Below are positions 7,744-15,941 of a stretch of DNA of 64,000 nucleotides, piece after piece. Within the stretch, counting starts at the first letter, position 1; every line of letters starts with the position of its first letter. The notes under the pieces were generated by a model, which worked only from the letters and a program-made list of their open reading frames with translations, had not been told where the DNA came from and did no database searches. Source of the DNA: Ga0077536 sp035325705 (lineage in GTDB: Bacteria > Pseudomonadota > Gammaproteobacteria > Ga0077536); NCBI GenBank assembly GCA_035325705.1, contig DAOKZI010000018.1, positions 1 through 64,000 of the forward strand, in the 5' to 3' direction. A program made the translations under genes and the position numbers.

Positions 7744-9701
7744 CGCGTCGTCGTCGCGAGCGACGCCGCCGGCGTGCGCCAGGCCAGCAGGCCGTGGCGA
7801 TAGGCTTCGCTCGCGGTCTGGTAATAGGCGATGGCGCGTGCGGCGTCGGCATCGTCGGCGGCTATCGACGAGTTGTCCCGGGCGGCGACTGCCGGATGCC
7901 GGCTGATCCGCCGATGGGGGCCGAGCACCGTGACTTCGTCGTGGGCGAGTAAACCGAGGTACTGGTAGTTCGCGATCAGTGCCCGCCCGGCCTCGGGCGG
8001 CATCCTCAGGATGTCGCGGCCGAAGGCCGTCGAGTCGTAGTCGATGCCAAGCAGCGCGAGCAGCGTCGGCGCCACGTCGATCTGACTGGCGACGGTGTCG
8101 ACATGGCCGGGTGGCACGTGGGCCGGCGAGTAGATCAACAACGGGACGTGATAGCGCCGCGCCGGCAGGTCGACCTTGCCGGCGCTCGACGCGCAGTGAT
8201 CGCCGAGGATCACGAAGATGGTGTCGTCGAACCACGGCGCGCGCCGTGCGCCATCGAGGAAATGGCCGATGGCCCAGTCCGTGTACCGGACGGCGCCGGG
8301 CCGGCCACTGCCCGACGGCAATGTGATGCGGCCGTCGGGAAAGGTATACGGCCGATGGTTCGAGGTCGTCATCAGATGCATGAAGAACGCTTGCCCGCGG
8401 GCATGGGCGGCGTCGGCGAGCTTGGTGGCCTGCCGATAGAGATCCTCGTCCGCCATGCCCCAGGCGTTCTCGAACCCGATGTCGGCGGCGGGGACGGCGC
8501 TCTGATCGACGACGCGATAGCCGTTGCCCGAGAAGAACGCATTCATGTTGTCAAAGTAACCGCGTCCCCCGTAGACGAAGCTGACGTCGTAGCCCGCGGC
8601 GCGGAGCACGTTGCCGAGCGACCAGTAGCCGCTCTCGCGACCCAGCCGCTTGACGATCGAGCGCCCGGGCGTCGGCGGCACGGACAGCGTGACGGCCTCG
8701 AGCCCGCGATCGGTGCGCGTGCCGGTGGCGTAGAAGCGATCGAAGACGAGGGCCGAAGCGACCAGCCGGTCGAGCGCCGGCGTCCAGCGATAGGCGTCGC
8801 TGAAATGCGCCATGAACTCCGCGCTCAGGCTCTCCACCATGATCAGCACCACGTTCAGGCGCCGCGGTTGCGCAGGGTTGTCGATGCGCCGGCGGAGATC
8901 GCGGCCGCGCCCCTCGAGGCCGACGGCGGCCGGTTCATCCAGTTCGGCGCGCATCGTGCGGGCGACGTCGTCGGTTGGCCGAGTCGCGTAGAACTGCGCA
9001 TAGTCGATCTCGTTGCGACGGAACGCACCGAAGAATTGATAGGGGCCGTTGCTCGCCAGTTCCTGGCGATAGACGTTGTCGAACCAGTCGCGCGGGCCGT
9101 CGCCGGAGTCAGTGGCGAAGCCGGTGGCGAGCAGCACCGCGCCCAGCACCAGCCCGGCGTGTCCGCGCCGCTGCGTGGAGGCGCTCGCCAGCGCGCGGTT
9201 GAGGTGCGGCGCGAGCCAGCGATGGACACAGGTCGTCAATCCCAGATTGCCGAGCAGCACCCACACCACGCGATAGGACTGCCAGATGTTCGCGAGCACT
9301 TCATGCGTATAGACCAGATAGTCGACGGCGATGAAATTGAAGCGGACGCGGAATTCCTGCCAGAACGCGATCTCGGCGACGGCCACGAAACCGAACACGT
9401 AAATCGCACCGAAGGCGCAGGCGTGCCAGCACCACCGGTTCAGCGGCGAGCGCCACGCCCGCGCGGGTAGCAGGGTCCACACCAGCAGCGGCAGCGCGGC
9501 GTACAGACAGACCACGAGATCGTAGTAGGCGCCGACGCCGAGCACGCGGAGTGCGGCGGCGGGATCGAGATCCGCCGCGCGCCAGGTCCCGGCCATCAGG
9601 ATGAGACGGGTGAGCGTGGCGTAGGCGAGCGCGATCGCGCCGAGCAGGCCCAGCGCGCAATGGCGACCGCCCTGTCGAATCTCCGCATGCGCTGCGCTCA
9701 C
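7740..9701 (-). CDS. LTA-synthase-family membrane phosphotransferase
   Basis: A 653-residue protein: about five N-terminal transmembrane helices (residues 15-190), a linker, and an extracytoplasmic alkaline-phosphatase-fold sulfatase-like domain (about 280-580). Active-site residues seen are Glu290 (MVESLS, metal), the probable nucleophile Thr330 (TDRGLE), His449 (SNHRPY) and Asp501-His502 (LGDHCASS, metal). In Gram-positives the family makes lipoteichoic acid; in Gram-negatives members transfer phosphoglycerol or similar groups to periplasmic glucans or outer-membrane glycans. The donor and acceptor are not deducible. It follows the two-component pair with a 61-base gap and overlaps the PAP2 gene, so envelope modification in response to the sensor is inferred. 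Confidence 0.85.
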   Translation of the reverse strand: MSAAHAEIRQGGRHCALGLLGAIALAYATLTRLILMAGTWRAADLDPAAALRVLGVGAYYDLVVCLYAALPLLVWTLLPARAWRSPLNRWCWHACAFGAIYVFGFVAVAEIAFWQEFRVRFNFIAVDYLVYTHEVLANIWQSYRVVWVLLGNLGLTTCVHRWLAPHLNRALASASTQRRGHAGLVLGAVLLATGFATDSGDGPRDWFDNVYRQELASNGPYQFFGAFRRNEIDYAQFYATRPTDDVARTMRAELDEPAAVGLEGRGRDLRRRIDNPAQPRRLNVVLIMVESLSAEFMAHFSDAYRWTPALDRLVASALVFDRFYATGTRTDRGLEAVTLSVPPTPGRSIVKRLGRESGYWSLGNVLRAAGYDVSFVYGGRGYFDNMNAFFSGNGYRVVDQSAVPAADIGFENAWGMADEDLYRQATKLADAAHARGQAFFMHLMTTSNHRPYTFPDGRITLPSGSGRPGAVRYTDWAIGHFLDGARRAPWFDDTIFVILGDHCASSAGKVDLPARRYHVPLLIYSPAHVPPGHVDTVASQIDVAPTLLALLGIDYDSTAFGRDILRMPPEAGRALIANYQYLGLLAHDEVTVLGPHRRISRHPAVAARDNSSIAADDADAARAIAYYQTASEAYRHGLLAWRTPAASLATTTR

Positions 9702-9762
9702 TCACCGAACTCCGGTTCCGAACGTCGGCGCGCACGGTAGCGAATGCGGCGTTAAGAGGACG

Positions 9763-11052
9763 TTAGCGAGGCGGGCTCGGCAATGCTGCCGGACTGAAGC
9801 GGAGGACGATGCGCGTGCCGGCGCCCGCCGCGCTGTCTACCGTCAGGCCCCAGCCCAGGCGCCGGCAGATCCGATCGACGATGTTCAGGCCGAGCCCGTG
9901 GCCGCTGCTCGCAGGTCCGCGCGCATGCGCCTCGAACATCGCGGCGCGCAGGTCCGCCTTTACGCCGGGGCCCTCGTCGGCAATCATCAGTGTGTCGGTC
10001 GTCAACGTGAGAACGACTGGCGCGCCGCCATGTTCGATGGCGTTGCGCAGCAGATTGTTGATCACGCACAGCAGGAGCCCCCGCGGCACGGGTACCGGGC
10101 ACGGGACGGCCGGTAGCTGCACGCGGCAGTCGAAGCGCTTGCCGGTGGCCAGTGACTGGATGCGGACGGCGTCGACGACGACCTCGCGGGTATCGGCGAC
10201 GAGAGCCGGCGGGGCGGCATCGGGGCGCGCGAGGAACAGCAGGCCTTCGGTCAGCGCGCTCATCTGTTCGGCGGCGGCACGGATGCGATCCAGGCGCGCC
10301 GCGAGCGCGGCCTCCCGCGCAAGCGCCGGCGCCAGCAGTTCGACGCCGGTCAGGACGACGGCGAGCGGCGTGCGTAGTTCGTGACTCGCATCGCGGGCGA
10401 AGGCGCGTTCGCGCGCGACGAGCTCGTCGTAGCGATCGAGTGCCGCGTCGAAGGCGCGTGCGATGACGCCGATGGCGGGATCGTCGTCGGCCTCGGCGAA
10501 GCGGGTGCCCGTCGTTCCCGGCACGATCGCGCTCACGCGCTGCGCCAGCGCTTCCACTGGCCTTACCACGAGGTTTGCGAGCCAGAGCGCCACGGCGACG
10601 GACAGCAGCACCGCGGCGAGGAGCGAGAACAACGCGATTTCGTCGAGAACGCTTTCCATGCGTTCGACCGGATCGTAGCGGGCGTCCCGCAGTAGAAAGA
10701 AGCTGCGGCCCAGCGCGTCGTGGCGACCGATCGCATAGGCCAGGCCGTCCACCACCACTTCTTCGTGGATGCCCGGTGTCAAGGCGCTCAGCGCGTTTGG
10801 CAGTGCGCGCAGCGTGTCCGGCTCCGCGACATACGCGCGATAGCCGACCGGCATCGCGGGCAGCGTCTCCGGATGCGCCGCCCAGGTGCGTACCTGCCGC
10901 ACGAACTCCTCTCGAAACTCCGGCATCGACAGATCCTGCTCGAGCGCTTCGACGAACTGCAGGACGGCGAGGCTGAAGCCGCCGATCAACACGCAGCCGA
11001 GGCCCAGCGAGGCGAGCAGGAAGCGCGACCTGAGCCCCAGCCTAAGCCGCAT
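9763..11052 (-). CDS. Two-component sensor histidine kinase
   Basis: A 429-residue membrane kinase. Transmembrane segments at about 10-32 and 139-162 flank a periplasmic sensor of about 105 residues without a recognised fold. A HAMP-like linker follows, then the H-box DASHELRTPL (His224), N-box (NNLLRNAIEHG), and G-boxes (DEGPGV, GHGLGLNIV). The start at 11052 lies inside the response-regulator gene (11-base overlap), so the pair is coupled. Size and arrangement resemble PmrB/QseC-type kinases. The downstream LTA-synthase-like and PAP2 genes point to a response to envelope stress or cationic compounds, which is inference. Confidence 0.88.
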   Translation of the reverse strand: MRLRLGLRSRFLLASLGLGCVLIGGFSLAVLQFVEALEQDLSMPEFREEFVRQVRTWAAHPETLPAMPVGYRAYVAEPDTLRALPNALSALTPGIHEEVVVDGLAYAIGRHDALGRSFFLLRDARYDPVERMESVLDEIALFSLLAAVLLSVAVALWLANLVVRPVEALAQRVSAIVPGTTGTRFAEADDDPAIGVIARAFDAALDRYDELVARERAFARDASHELRTPLAVVLTGVELLAPALAREAALAARLDRIRAAAEQMSALTEGLLFLARPDAAPPALVADTREVVVDAVRIQSLATGKRFDCRVQLPAVPCPVPVPRGLLLCVINNLLRNAIEHGGAPVVLTLTTDTLMIADEGPGVKADLRAAMFEAHARGPASSGHGLGLNIVDRICRRLGWGLTVDSAAGAGTRIVLRFSPAALPSPPR

Positions 11053-11758
11053 CGGGACGCAGCGCGTAACCGCTGCCCGGCAGCGTGTGCAGGAGGTGAT
11101 GGGCGAAAGGGCGATCGATCGCGGCCCGCAGCGCATGGAGGTGGACGCGTAGCGCGGCTTCGGCCGCCGGCGGATCGTCGCCCCAGATTTGATACGCAAG
11201 TTCTGCACGCCCGACCACGGCCGGCGAGCGCCGCATCAGGTATTCGAGCAGGCGCAGGCCCGTCGGTGACAGTCGCAGCGGTTTGCCCGCGCGCACGACC
11301 TCGCGCGTCTGAGTGTCGAACACCAGATCGGCGACCACGAGCCGCGTGTCGCGTCCTCGTTCGCGGCGCAGGAGCGCGCGCAGGCGAGCGTCGAGCTCGG
11401 CGAGCGCAAAGGGCTTGGTGAGATAGTCGTCGGCACCGGCGGCGAAGCCATCGAGCTTGTCCGGCAGCGTATCGCGCGCCGTCAGCATCAGCACCGGCAG
11501 TGTGAGCCCGAGATCAGCGCGCAGGCGGGTGCAGACGCCGAAGCCGTCTACGCGCGGCAGTGCAACGTCCAGCACGACGAGATCGAAGGTTTCGCGCGCA
11601 GCGAGTGCCAGTGCGGCCGCGCCGTCATACGCGTGATCGACGCGCCAGCCCGTCGCGGCGAGGTACTCGTGGACGTTGGCGGCGAGGCTGCGATTGTCCT
11701 CGACGAGCAGCACGCGCGGCGCGGGATCTTCAGCGAAGGACTGGCGGCGGCTCGGCAT
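11042..11758 (-). CDS. OmpR-family response regulator
   Basis: A 238-residue regulator with an N-terminal receiver (acidic pair Glu20-Asp21, phospho-acceptor Asp64 in LDVALP, Lys115 in LTKPF) and a C-terminal winged helix (about 140-235, RLSPTGLRLLEYLM and the HLLHTLPGSGYAL wing). It heads the operon that continues through the kinase, LTA-synthase-like, PAP2 and COG4705 genes, and is expected to activate it. No clear direct-repeat operator was identified in the 118 bases upstream. Confidence 0.9.
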   Translation of the reverse strand: MPSRRQSFAEDPAPRVLLVEDNRSLAANVHEYLAATGWRVDHAYDGAAALALAARETFDLVVLDVALPRVDGFGVCTRLRADLGLTLPVLMLTARDTLPDKLDGFAAGADDYLTKPFALAELDARLRALLRRERGRDTRLVVADLVFDTQTREVVRAGKPLRLSPTGLRLLEYLMRRSPAVVGRAELAYQIWGDDPPAAEAALRVHLHALRAAIDRPFAHHLLHTLPGSGYALRPDAA

Positions 11759-11876
11759 CGTCGGCGTTTGGCGAAGAGACGGGATTCCAGCGTCGATATA
11801 CTGCGCCAGCCGGCATCGAAACTCACGCTGTCGACGCCGCTGTGAAAGGGAGGCGGCAAATGCTCGGCCGCGTGGG

Positions 11877-12593
11877 TCACACCAGCGCGCAGAGCTCGCG
11901 CAGCCGGGTGATCCGATGATGGGCCTCGACGCCGCCGCGGCCGCTCTGCAGCGGCGGCGGCAGCTCGGGATCGACGATCAGCGCGGTCTGCATGCCCAGC
12001 GCATCGGCGCCGGCGATGTCGTGCTCCGGCGAATCGCCGACGAACAGCACTTCGTGTGCGGCGAGGCCCGATTTCTCGAGACAGATCTCGAAGAAGCGGC
12101 GGTGCGGCTTGCACGAGCGCGCCTGCTCGGAGCTGGTCCAGTGCTGCAGCCAGCGATCGAGGCCTTCGCGCGCGACCAGCGGATCGAGCATGTCGTCGTC
12201 GATGTTCGAGACGACCGACTGGTAGAGCCCGCGCTCGTGCAGCGCGCGCAGCGTCTCGCAGCAGTCGTCCTTCAGCTCGAGGCAGCCGAACACGGCGCCA
12301 CGATGCTCGTCGAGATACCAGTCGAGCAGCGCGTCCTCCGCGGGCAGCGCGAGGAGGCCGAGCGCGCGCACCAGCGCGTCGCGAAAGAGATCGCGGTGCA
12401 GGTAGTACTCGAGATCGGCGTAGCGCGCCGTGATCTCCTGCATGGCCGTGGCATAGGCGCGCTTCAGGCGCTTCGGATCGGCGAGCCCGAGCCGCTGCGC
12501 GGTGACGGTGAGCAGCTCGCCGTGTCTCCGGGCCACGTGGCGGTAGCTGAACAGCGTGCCGCCGAGATCGAAGAAAACGCCCTTGATCGCCAT
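11877..12593 (-). CDS. HAD-superfamily hydrolase
   Basis: A 238-residue haloacid-dehalogenase-fold hydrolase. Motif I is FFDLGGTL, in which the nucleophile Asp is present but the second Asp of the usual DxD is Gly, as in a recognised subset of HAD proteins. Motif II is VVSNID, motif III is the Lys in CKPHRRFF, and motif IV is LFVGDSPEHDIAGA. A C1-type helical cap lies between. The start at 12593 is preferred over in-frame codons upstream because it begins the fold (MAIKGVFF). A TATACT box lies 29 bases upstream on the same strand. Substrate unknown; small phosphorylated metabolites are usual. Confidence 0.82.
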   Translation of the reverse strand: MAIKGVFFDLGGTLFSYRHVARRHGELLTVTAQRLGLADPKRLKRAYATAMQEITARYADLEYYLHRDLFRDALVRALGLLALPAEDALLDWYLDEHRGAVFGCLELKDDCCETLRALHERGLYQSVVSNIDDDMLDPLVAREGLDRWLQHWTSSEQARSCKPHRRFFEICLEKSGLAAHEVLFVGDSPEHDIAGADALGMQTALIVDPELPPPLQSGRGGVEAHHRITRLRELCALV

Positions 12594-12621
12594 GATCGAA
12601 TCCGTCGCGTGGGGAACGCGC

Positions 12622-12627
12622 AGTATA
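12622..12627 (-). promoter_or_regulatory. Candidate -10 box for the HAD gene
   Basis: Reads TATACT on the minus strand, 29 bases before the start at 12593. With the plus-strand TATACT at 12685-12690 it marks a divergent promoter region of about 130 bases. Confidence 0.4.
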
Positions 12628-12684
12628 GCCTCCCGTCCCGCGCGCCGCGCCGTGATGCGCGCTGCCTGCGACGCGAGCGCCGCG

Positions 12685-12690
12685 TATACT
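12685..12690 (+). promoter_or_regulatory. Candidate -10 box for the NTF2-like gene
   Basis: TATACT 34 bases before the ATG at 12724. No strong -35 hexamer is visible. Confidence 0.4.
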
Positions 12691-12723
12691 CGGGCCCGCG
12701 CCGCCGGCCCGAGGAAGCGATTC

Positions 12724-13215
12724 ATGACGAAGAAGGCGGCGGACGAGCTGCTCGCCGAGCTGCTCGCCCGCGAAGCGATCCGCGATCTGTCCGCGCGCTA
12801 CTGCGACTGCGTATGGCGCGGGGACATCGACGGCCTGGTCGAGCTCTTCACCGAGGACGGCGCTTTCGTGATCAAGTCGCCGGACGGGGAGACGCGCGTC
12901 GAGGGCCGCGCCGCGCTCAAGGACTTCTACCGCGTCGGGCTGCGTCATCAGCAGCGGCCGCTGGTCCACAACGTGGTCGTCGAGCTGCGCAGCGCGGATC
13001 GCGCCGGCGGGCGCGCCTATCTCGACATGCGCAGCGCCAAGCACAATTACGAGCTGATGGGCGCCGGTCACTATGCGGACGAGTACCGCAGGCTCGGCGG
13101 GCAGTGGTACTTCGAATCGCGCGTCTTTACCGCCCTGCGCCTTGACGCGGGGCCGGGCTCGGCCAAACCGCGCAGCGCGGCCAGCGCGGCGCGGCGCGTG
13201 CGCCGAGCGCACTGA
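12724..13215 (+). CDS. NTF2-like/SnoaL-like protein
   Basis: A 163-residue protein of the nuclear-transport-factor-2 fold: AIRDLSARYCDCVWRGD, LVELFTEDGAFVI, VEGRAALKDFYR, a central hydrophobic strand, and WYFESRVFTAL. Members include steroid isomerases, dehydratases and many ligand-binding proteins of unknown role. The C-terminal 30 residues are basic and Ala-rich, beyond the fold. A GAGGAAG element sits about 8 bases before the ATG. It stands alone between a divergent HAD gene and a family A repeat. Confidence 0.8.
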   Translation: MTKKAADELLAELLAREAIRDLSARYCDCVWRGDIDGLVELFTEDGAFVIKSPDGETRVEGRAALKDFYRVGLRHQQRPLVHNVVVELRSADRAGGRAYLDMRSAKHNYELMGAGHYADEYRRLGGQWYFESRVFTALRLDAGPGSAKPRSAASAARRVRRAH

Positions 13216-13251
13216 GGAGGATCTTGCATCCGCGCATCGATCCCCGATCTT

Positions 13252-13350
13252 CGTCGCCCGGATGAAGCGCAGCGAATCCGGGATCGGCGCTTTGAAACGC
13301 TACCACGCGGACAGGCTCGATCCCGGATTCGCTGCGCTCATCCGGGCTAC
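13252..13350. repeat. Family A palindromic repeat
   Basis: Arms CGCCCGGATGAAGCGCAGCG (13254 on) and TCCCGGATTCGCTGCGCTCA (to 13350) flank about 35 bases. It lies between convergent genes and could form a terminator-like hairpin. Confidence 0.85.
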
Positions 13351-13403
13351 AGGAAAGCGATGACGAAGCCCGCATGCCGGCCGTGAGCGGCAGCGCTGCC
13401 CGA

Positions 13404-14012
13404 TCAGCGATCCCGCACCAGCATCACGAGATAGCTGCCGTCATAGAACTGCGGGCGCGCCCGCGGCGGCAGCAGCACGACGCGAGAGAAGGACGTCACG
13501 CCGACTTTCGCGACCGCCGTCCAGTACCAGCCTTCTTCGGTGTCCGGCAGTCCGAGCGGCGTCGCGCCGCGCGCCGCCGAGCTCGTTTCGGGCGCGACGG
13601 CGGCGAGCTCGGTGTAAGTGGGCAGCCGCCAGTCGCGGTGGCCGCAGAGTCCCTGCGCATTGACCGCCTCGACATAGGCCTCGGTGTTGCAGGAACGGCC
13701 GCGCATGCGCTCGCGTATGCAGCGGCCGCTGGTGGTGTCGCGATAGCCGGGATAGCCGCCGTTCGTGTCCGGATTGCCGTCGTAGGGCGTATAGGTCCAG
13801 CGCCGATCGCGCAGGCCGCCGTCGGTGGTCTTCACTTCCCAGGTGAGCCCCGTTGCCGTATCGCGCGTGCATTGCCAGCGCGCGTGGTCGCTGGTCGGCG
13901 CACCGCGGGCGTCGAGGCGCAGATAGCGCGGGTCCTCCGCCGTCGCACTCGCCGCGAGGAGCGGCGCGGCGAGGACGACGGCGAGGCACAGGCGCGCGTC
14001 AGCGCGCGGCAT
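13404..14012 (-). CDS. Secreted DUF1566 (Lcl C-terminal-like) protein
   Basis: A 202-residue exported protein: signal peptide of about 25 residues ending ASATA, then a DUF1566-type domain with its signatures ATGLTWEVK, the GYRDTTSGRC block, GHRDWRLPTYTELA, and WYWTAVAK. These domains are common in extracellular or surface proteins and resemble C-type-lectin-like folds. Four cysteines may form disulfides. The gene overlaps the 3' end of the upstream haem-c/beta-propeller gene by 14 bases, so the two are in one operon and may act together outside the cytoplasm. Confidence 0.8.
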   Translation of the reverse strand: MPRADARLCLAVVLAAPLLAASATAEDPRYLRLDARGAPTSDHARWQCTRDTATGLTWEVKTTDGGLRDRRWTYTPYDGNPDTNGGYPGYRDTTSGRCIRERMRGRSCNTEAYVEAVNAQGLCGHRDWRLPTYTELAAVAPETSSAARGATPLGLPDTEEGWYWTAVAKVGVTSFSRVVLLPPRARPQFYDGSYLVMLVRDR

Positions 14013-15741
14013 CGTCGAGCGCGGCGACGGCGCTCGCGGAAGCGGGGCCGGGATCGATGCAGATGAGCTCGGGCACGCCGCCTTCGAGCGCGGCCGCCGG
14101 TATCGGATTGTTCGAGGTGCAGGCCCAGCCTTCCGGCGTGAAGCTGAAGTCGCGGGTGTAGCTGCCCTTGGTCGGCAGCGGATAGGCGATGAAACGCTGC
14201 TCCTGCGGCAGGAACCGCCAGGCGACGTCGAGCATCGTATCGTTGATCCATATCTCCTGCGTCACGGGATTCACGGCCAGCGCGTAGGGCGCGGGCACTT
14301 CGCCCGGCGCATACTGCGGCAGCGCGTAAATCTCGTAGCGCCACTGCGCGGTGTCGATCTTCGCAATCGCGCCCTCGGCGAAGCCGGTCACCCACAGCAT
14401 GCCGGCCCGATCGAAGCGCTGGCGCCGCGGCCCGCGGACGGGCGAATCGTATTCCTTCACCTCAAGCGTGGCGGGATCGATGCGACCGAGCTTGTCCGAA
14501 GCGAGCTTCGAATACCACACGCCGCCGTCCACGGGATGCACGTCGATGCCGTAGGGGATCGGCACGCCGGGTGCGCTCAGCGACGGCGTGTCCGGCAGAT
14601 CGATGAGCTTGGTCTCGCCGGTCTTCGGATCGAAGCGCCCCACCTGGTTGGAGAACGCGATCGTGAACCACACGATGCCCTGCTTGTCCGTGCGCACGGT
14701 ATGCGGGTACAGCGCAGTGCCGCCCACCGCATGGCTCTTGAATTCGCGCGTGCGGGGATCGAACACCGTTACCGCGGCGCCGATCGAATCGGTGAGGTAG
14801 AACTTGCCGTCCGGTCCTTCGGCGAGGCTGTGCGGTGCGCGGGCGACGGTCAAGCCGTAAGGCGCGGGCAGGCCGCGCTTCGTGAACTCGCCGCCCGGGC
14901 CGGCGCCTTCGTCCGGCAGCTTGAAGTGCACGGTGAGGCCGGACTTCAGATCCGTCTCCAGCACCTCGCCGGCGAACATGTCGGACATGAACACCTTGTC
15001 GTAGCGCGGCGAATACTCCGCGTCGTGCGGCACCACCGTGCCCGGCAGCTTCCATTGGCGGATCGTCGCGCCGTGTATCAGCGGATCGATCGGGATCTCG
15101 GGTCTCGAGGACACCAGCGATCCGTCGAAAGCCTTCGATAGCATCTCCGCGCGATGCTCGATCGCCGCCATGTCGGCATTGGCGAGATAGCCGTGCATGC
15201 GCTGCACCGTCGGCACCCAGCCCGCGGCCGGGCGCGGCCAGCGCGTGAACTCGTTGCCCAGGGAATGACAGCTCAAGCAGTCGCGCGCGAAGTTGCCGCG
15301 CGAGTAGGGCGCTTTCTCGTCCTGATCGAAGGCGATGCGCGAGAAGTGCGACAGCGAGGGATGATCGTCCGATAACTCCCGCGGATCGCTCAGCGCGCTC
15401 AGCGCGACGTCGAGCGTCAGCGTATCGCTTGCGCCGAGCGCGATCCGGCGCAGCTCGTCGCGGTGATAGCGCTTGCGCACGCGGAGCTCGATCTCGCCGG
15501 CCAGCTTCGTGGTCAAGGCATAGTGGCTCGTGCCGTCGGTGTACACCGATTCCATGCGGCCCCGTTCGTCGAACACGGTGACGATCGCGCCGTCGAGCGG
15601 ACTGCCGCCGGCGGTGACCGTCCCCGTCAGGCTCGCCGCGACCGCGCTGCCCGGCAGCAGGCCGGCCGCGAGCAGTGGGACGAGGATGTGCAGGACCGGA
15701 CGAAGCGCGTGGGCCCGGCGGCCCGGGAAATGCTCGTGCAT
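13999..15741 (-). CDS. Secreted c-type haem and beta-propeller (Vgb-like) protein
   Basis: A 580-residue exported protein. After a signal peptide (to about residue 36) comes a carboxypeptidase-regulatory/SpaA-like beta-sandwich (SLTGTVTAGGSPLDGAIVTV), then one haem-binding CLSCH, and then a large repeat region resembling the virginiamycin-B-lyase/NHL beta-propeller (LAEGPDGKFYLTDS, TDKQGIVWFT, YGIDVHPVDGGVWYSK, AVNPVTQEIWIND). The start at 15741 has a strong GAGGGGGG just upstream. A single haem and propeller suggest a periplasmic dehydrogenase or electron-transfer role. It is not a typical streptogramin lyase, which is cytoplasmic and lacks haem. Confidence 0.78.
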   Translation of the reverse strand: MHEHFPGRRAHALRPVLHILVPLLAAGLLPGSAVAASLTGTVTAGGSPLDGAIVTVFDERGRMESVYTDGTSHYALTTKLAGEIELRVRKRYHRDELRRIALGASDTLTLDVALSALSDPRELSDDHPSLSHFSRIAFDQDEKAPYSRGNFARDCLSCHSLGNEFTRWPRPAAGWVPTVQRMHGYLANADMAAIEHRAEMLSKAFDGSLVSSRPEIPIDPLIHGATIRQWKLPGTVVPHDAEYSPRYDKVFMSDMFAGEVLETDLKSGLTVHFKLPDEGAGPGGEFTKRGLPAPYGLTVARAPHSLAEGPDGKFYLTDSIGAAVTVFDPRTREFKSHAVGGTALYPHTVRTDKQGIVWFTIAFSNQVGRFDPKTGETKLIDLPDTPSLSAPGVPIPYGIDVHPVDGGVWYSKLASDKLGRIDPATLEVKEYDSPVRGPRRQRFDRAGMLWVTGFAEGAIAKIDTAQWRYEIYALPQYAPGEVPAPYALAVNPVTQEIWINDTMLDVAWRFLPQEQRFIAYPLPTKGSYTRDFSFTPEGWACTSNNPIPAAALEGGVPELICIDPGPASASAVAALDDAAR

Positions 15742-15941
15742 GATGACCCCCCTCTGCGGCGCGCCGCGCGGCGACGCCTGGTGCCTACGGTATGCGGCTC
15801 GGCGGTCTGCGCCGCCTCCAGTGCTTCCCAACTTAACGCAAAGCCGCCGCCTCAGTCACCGGGCGCCGGCCCGCGCGGCCTGTGAAGCAGGACCGCCGGC
15901 GCGCGGCGACAGCGGCCGCAGGGCTGTTAAGCTTGCGAGCC

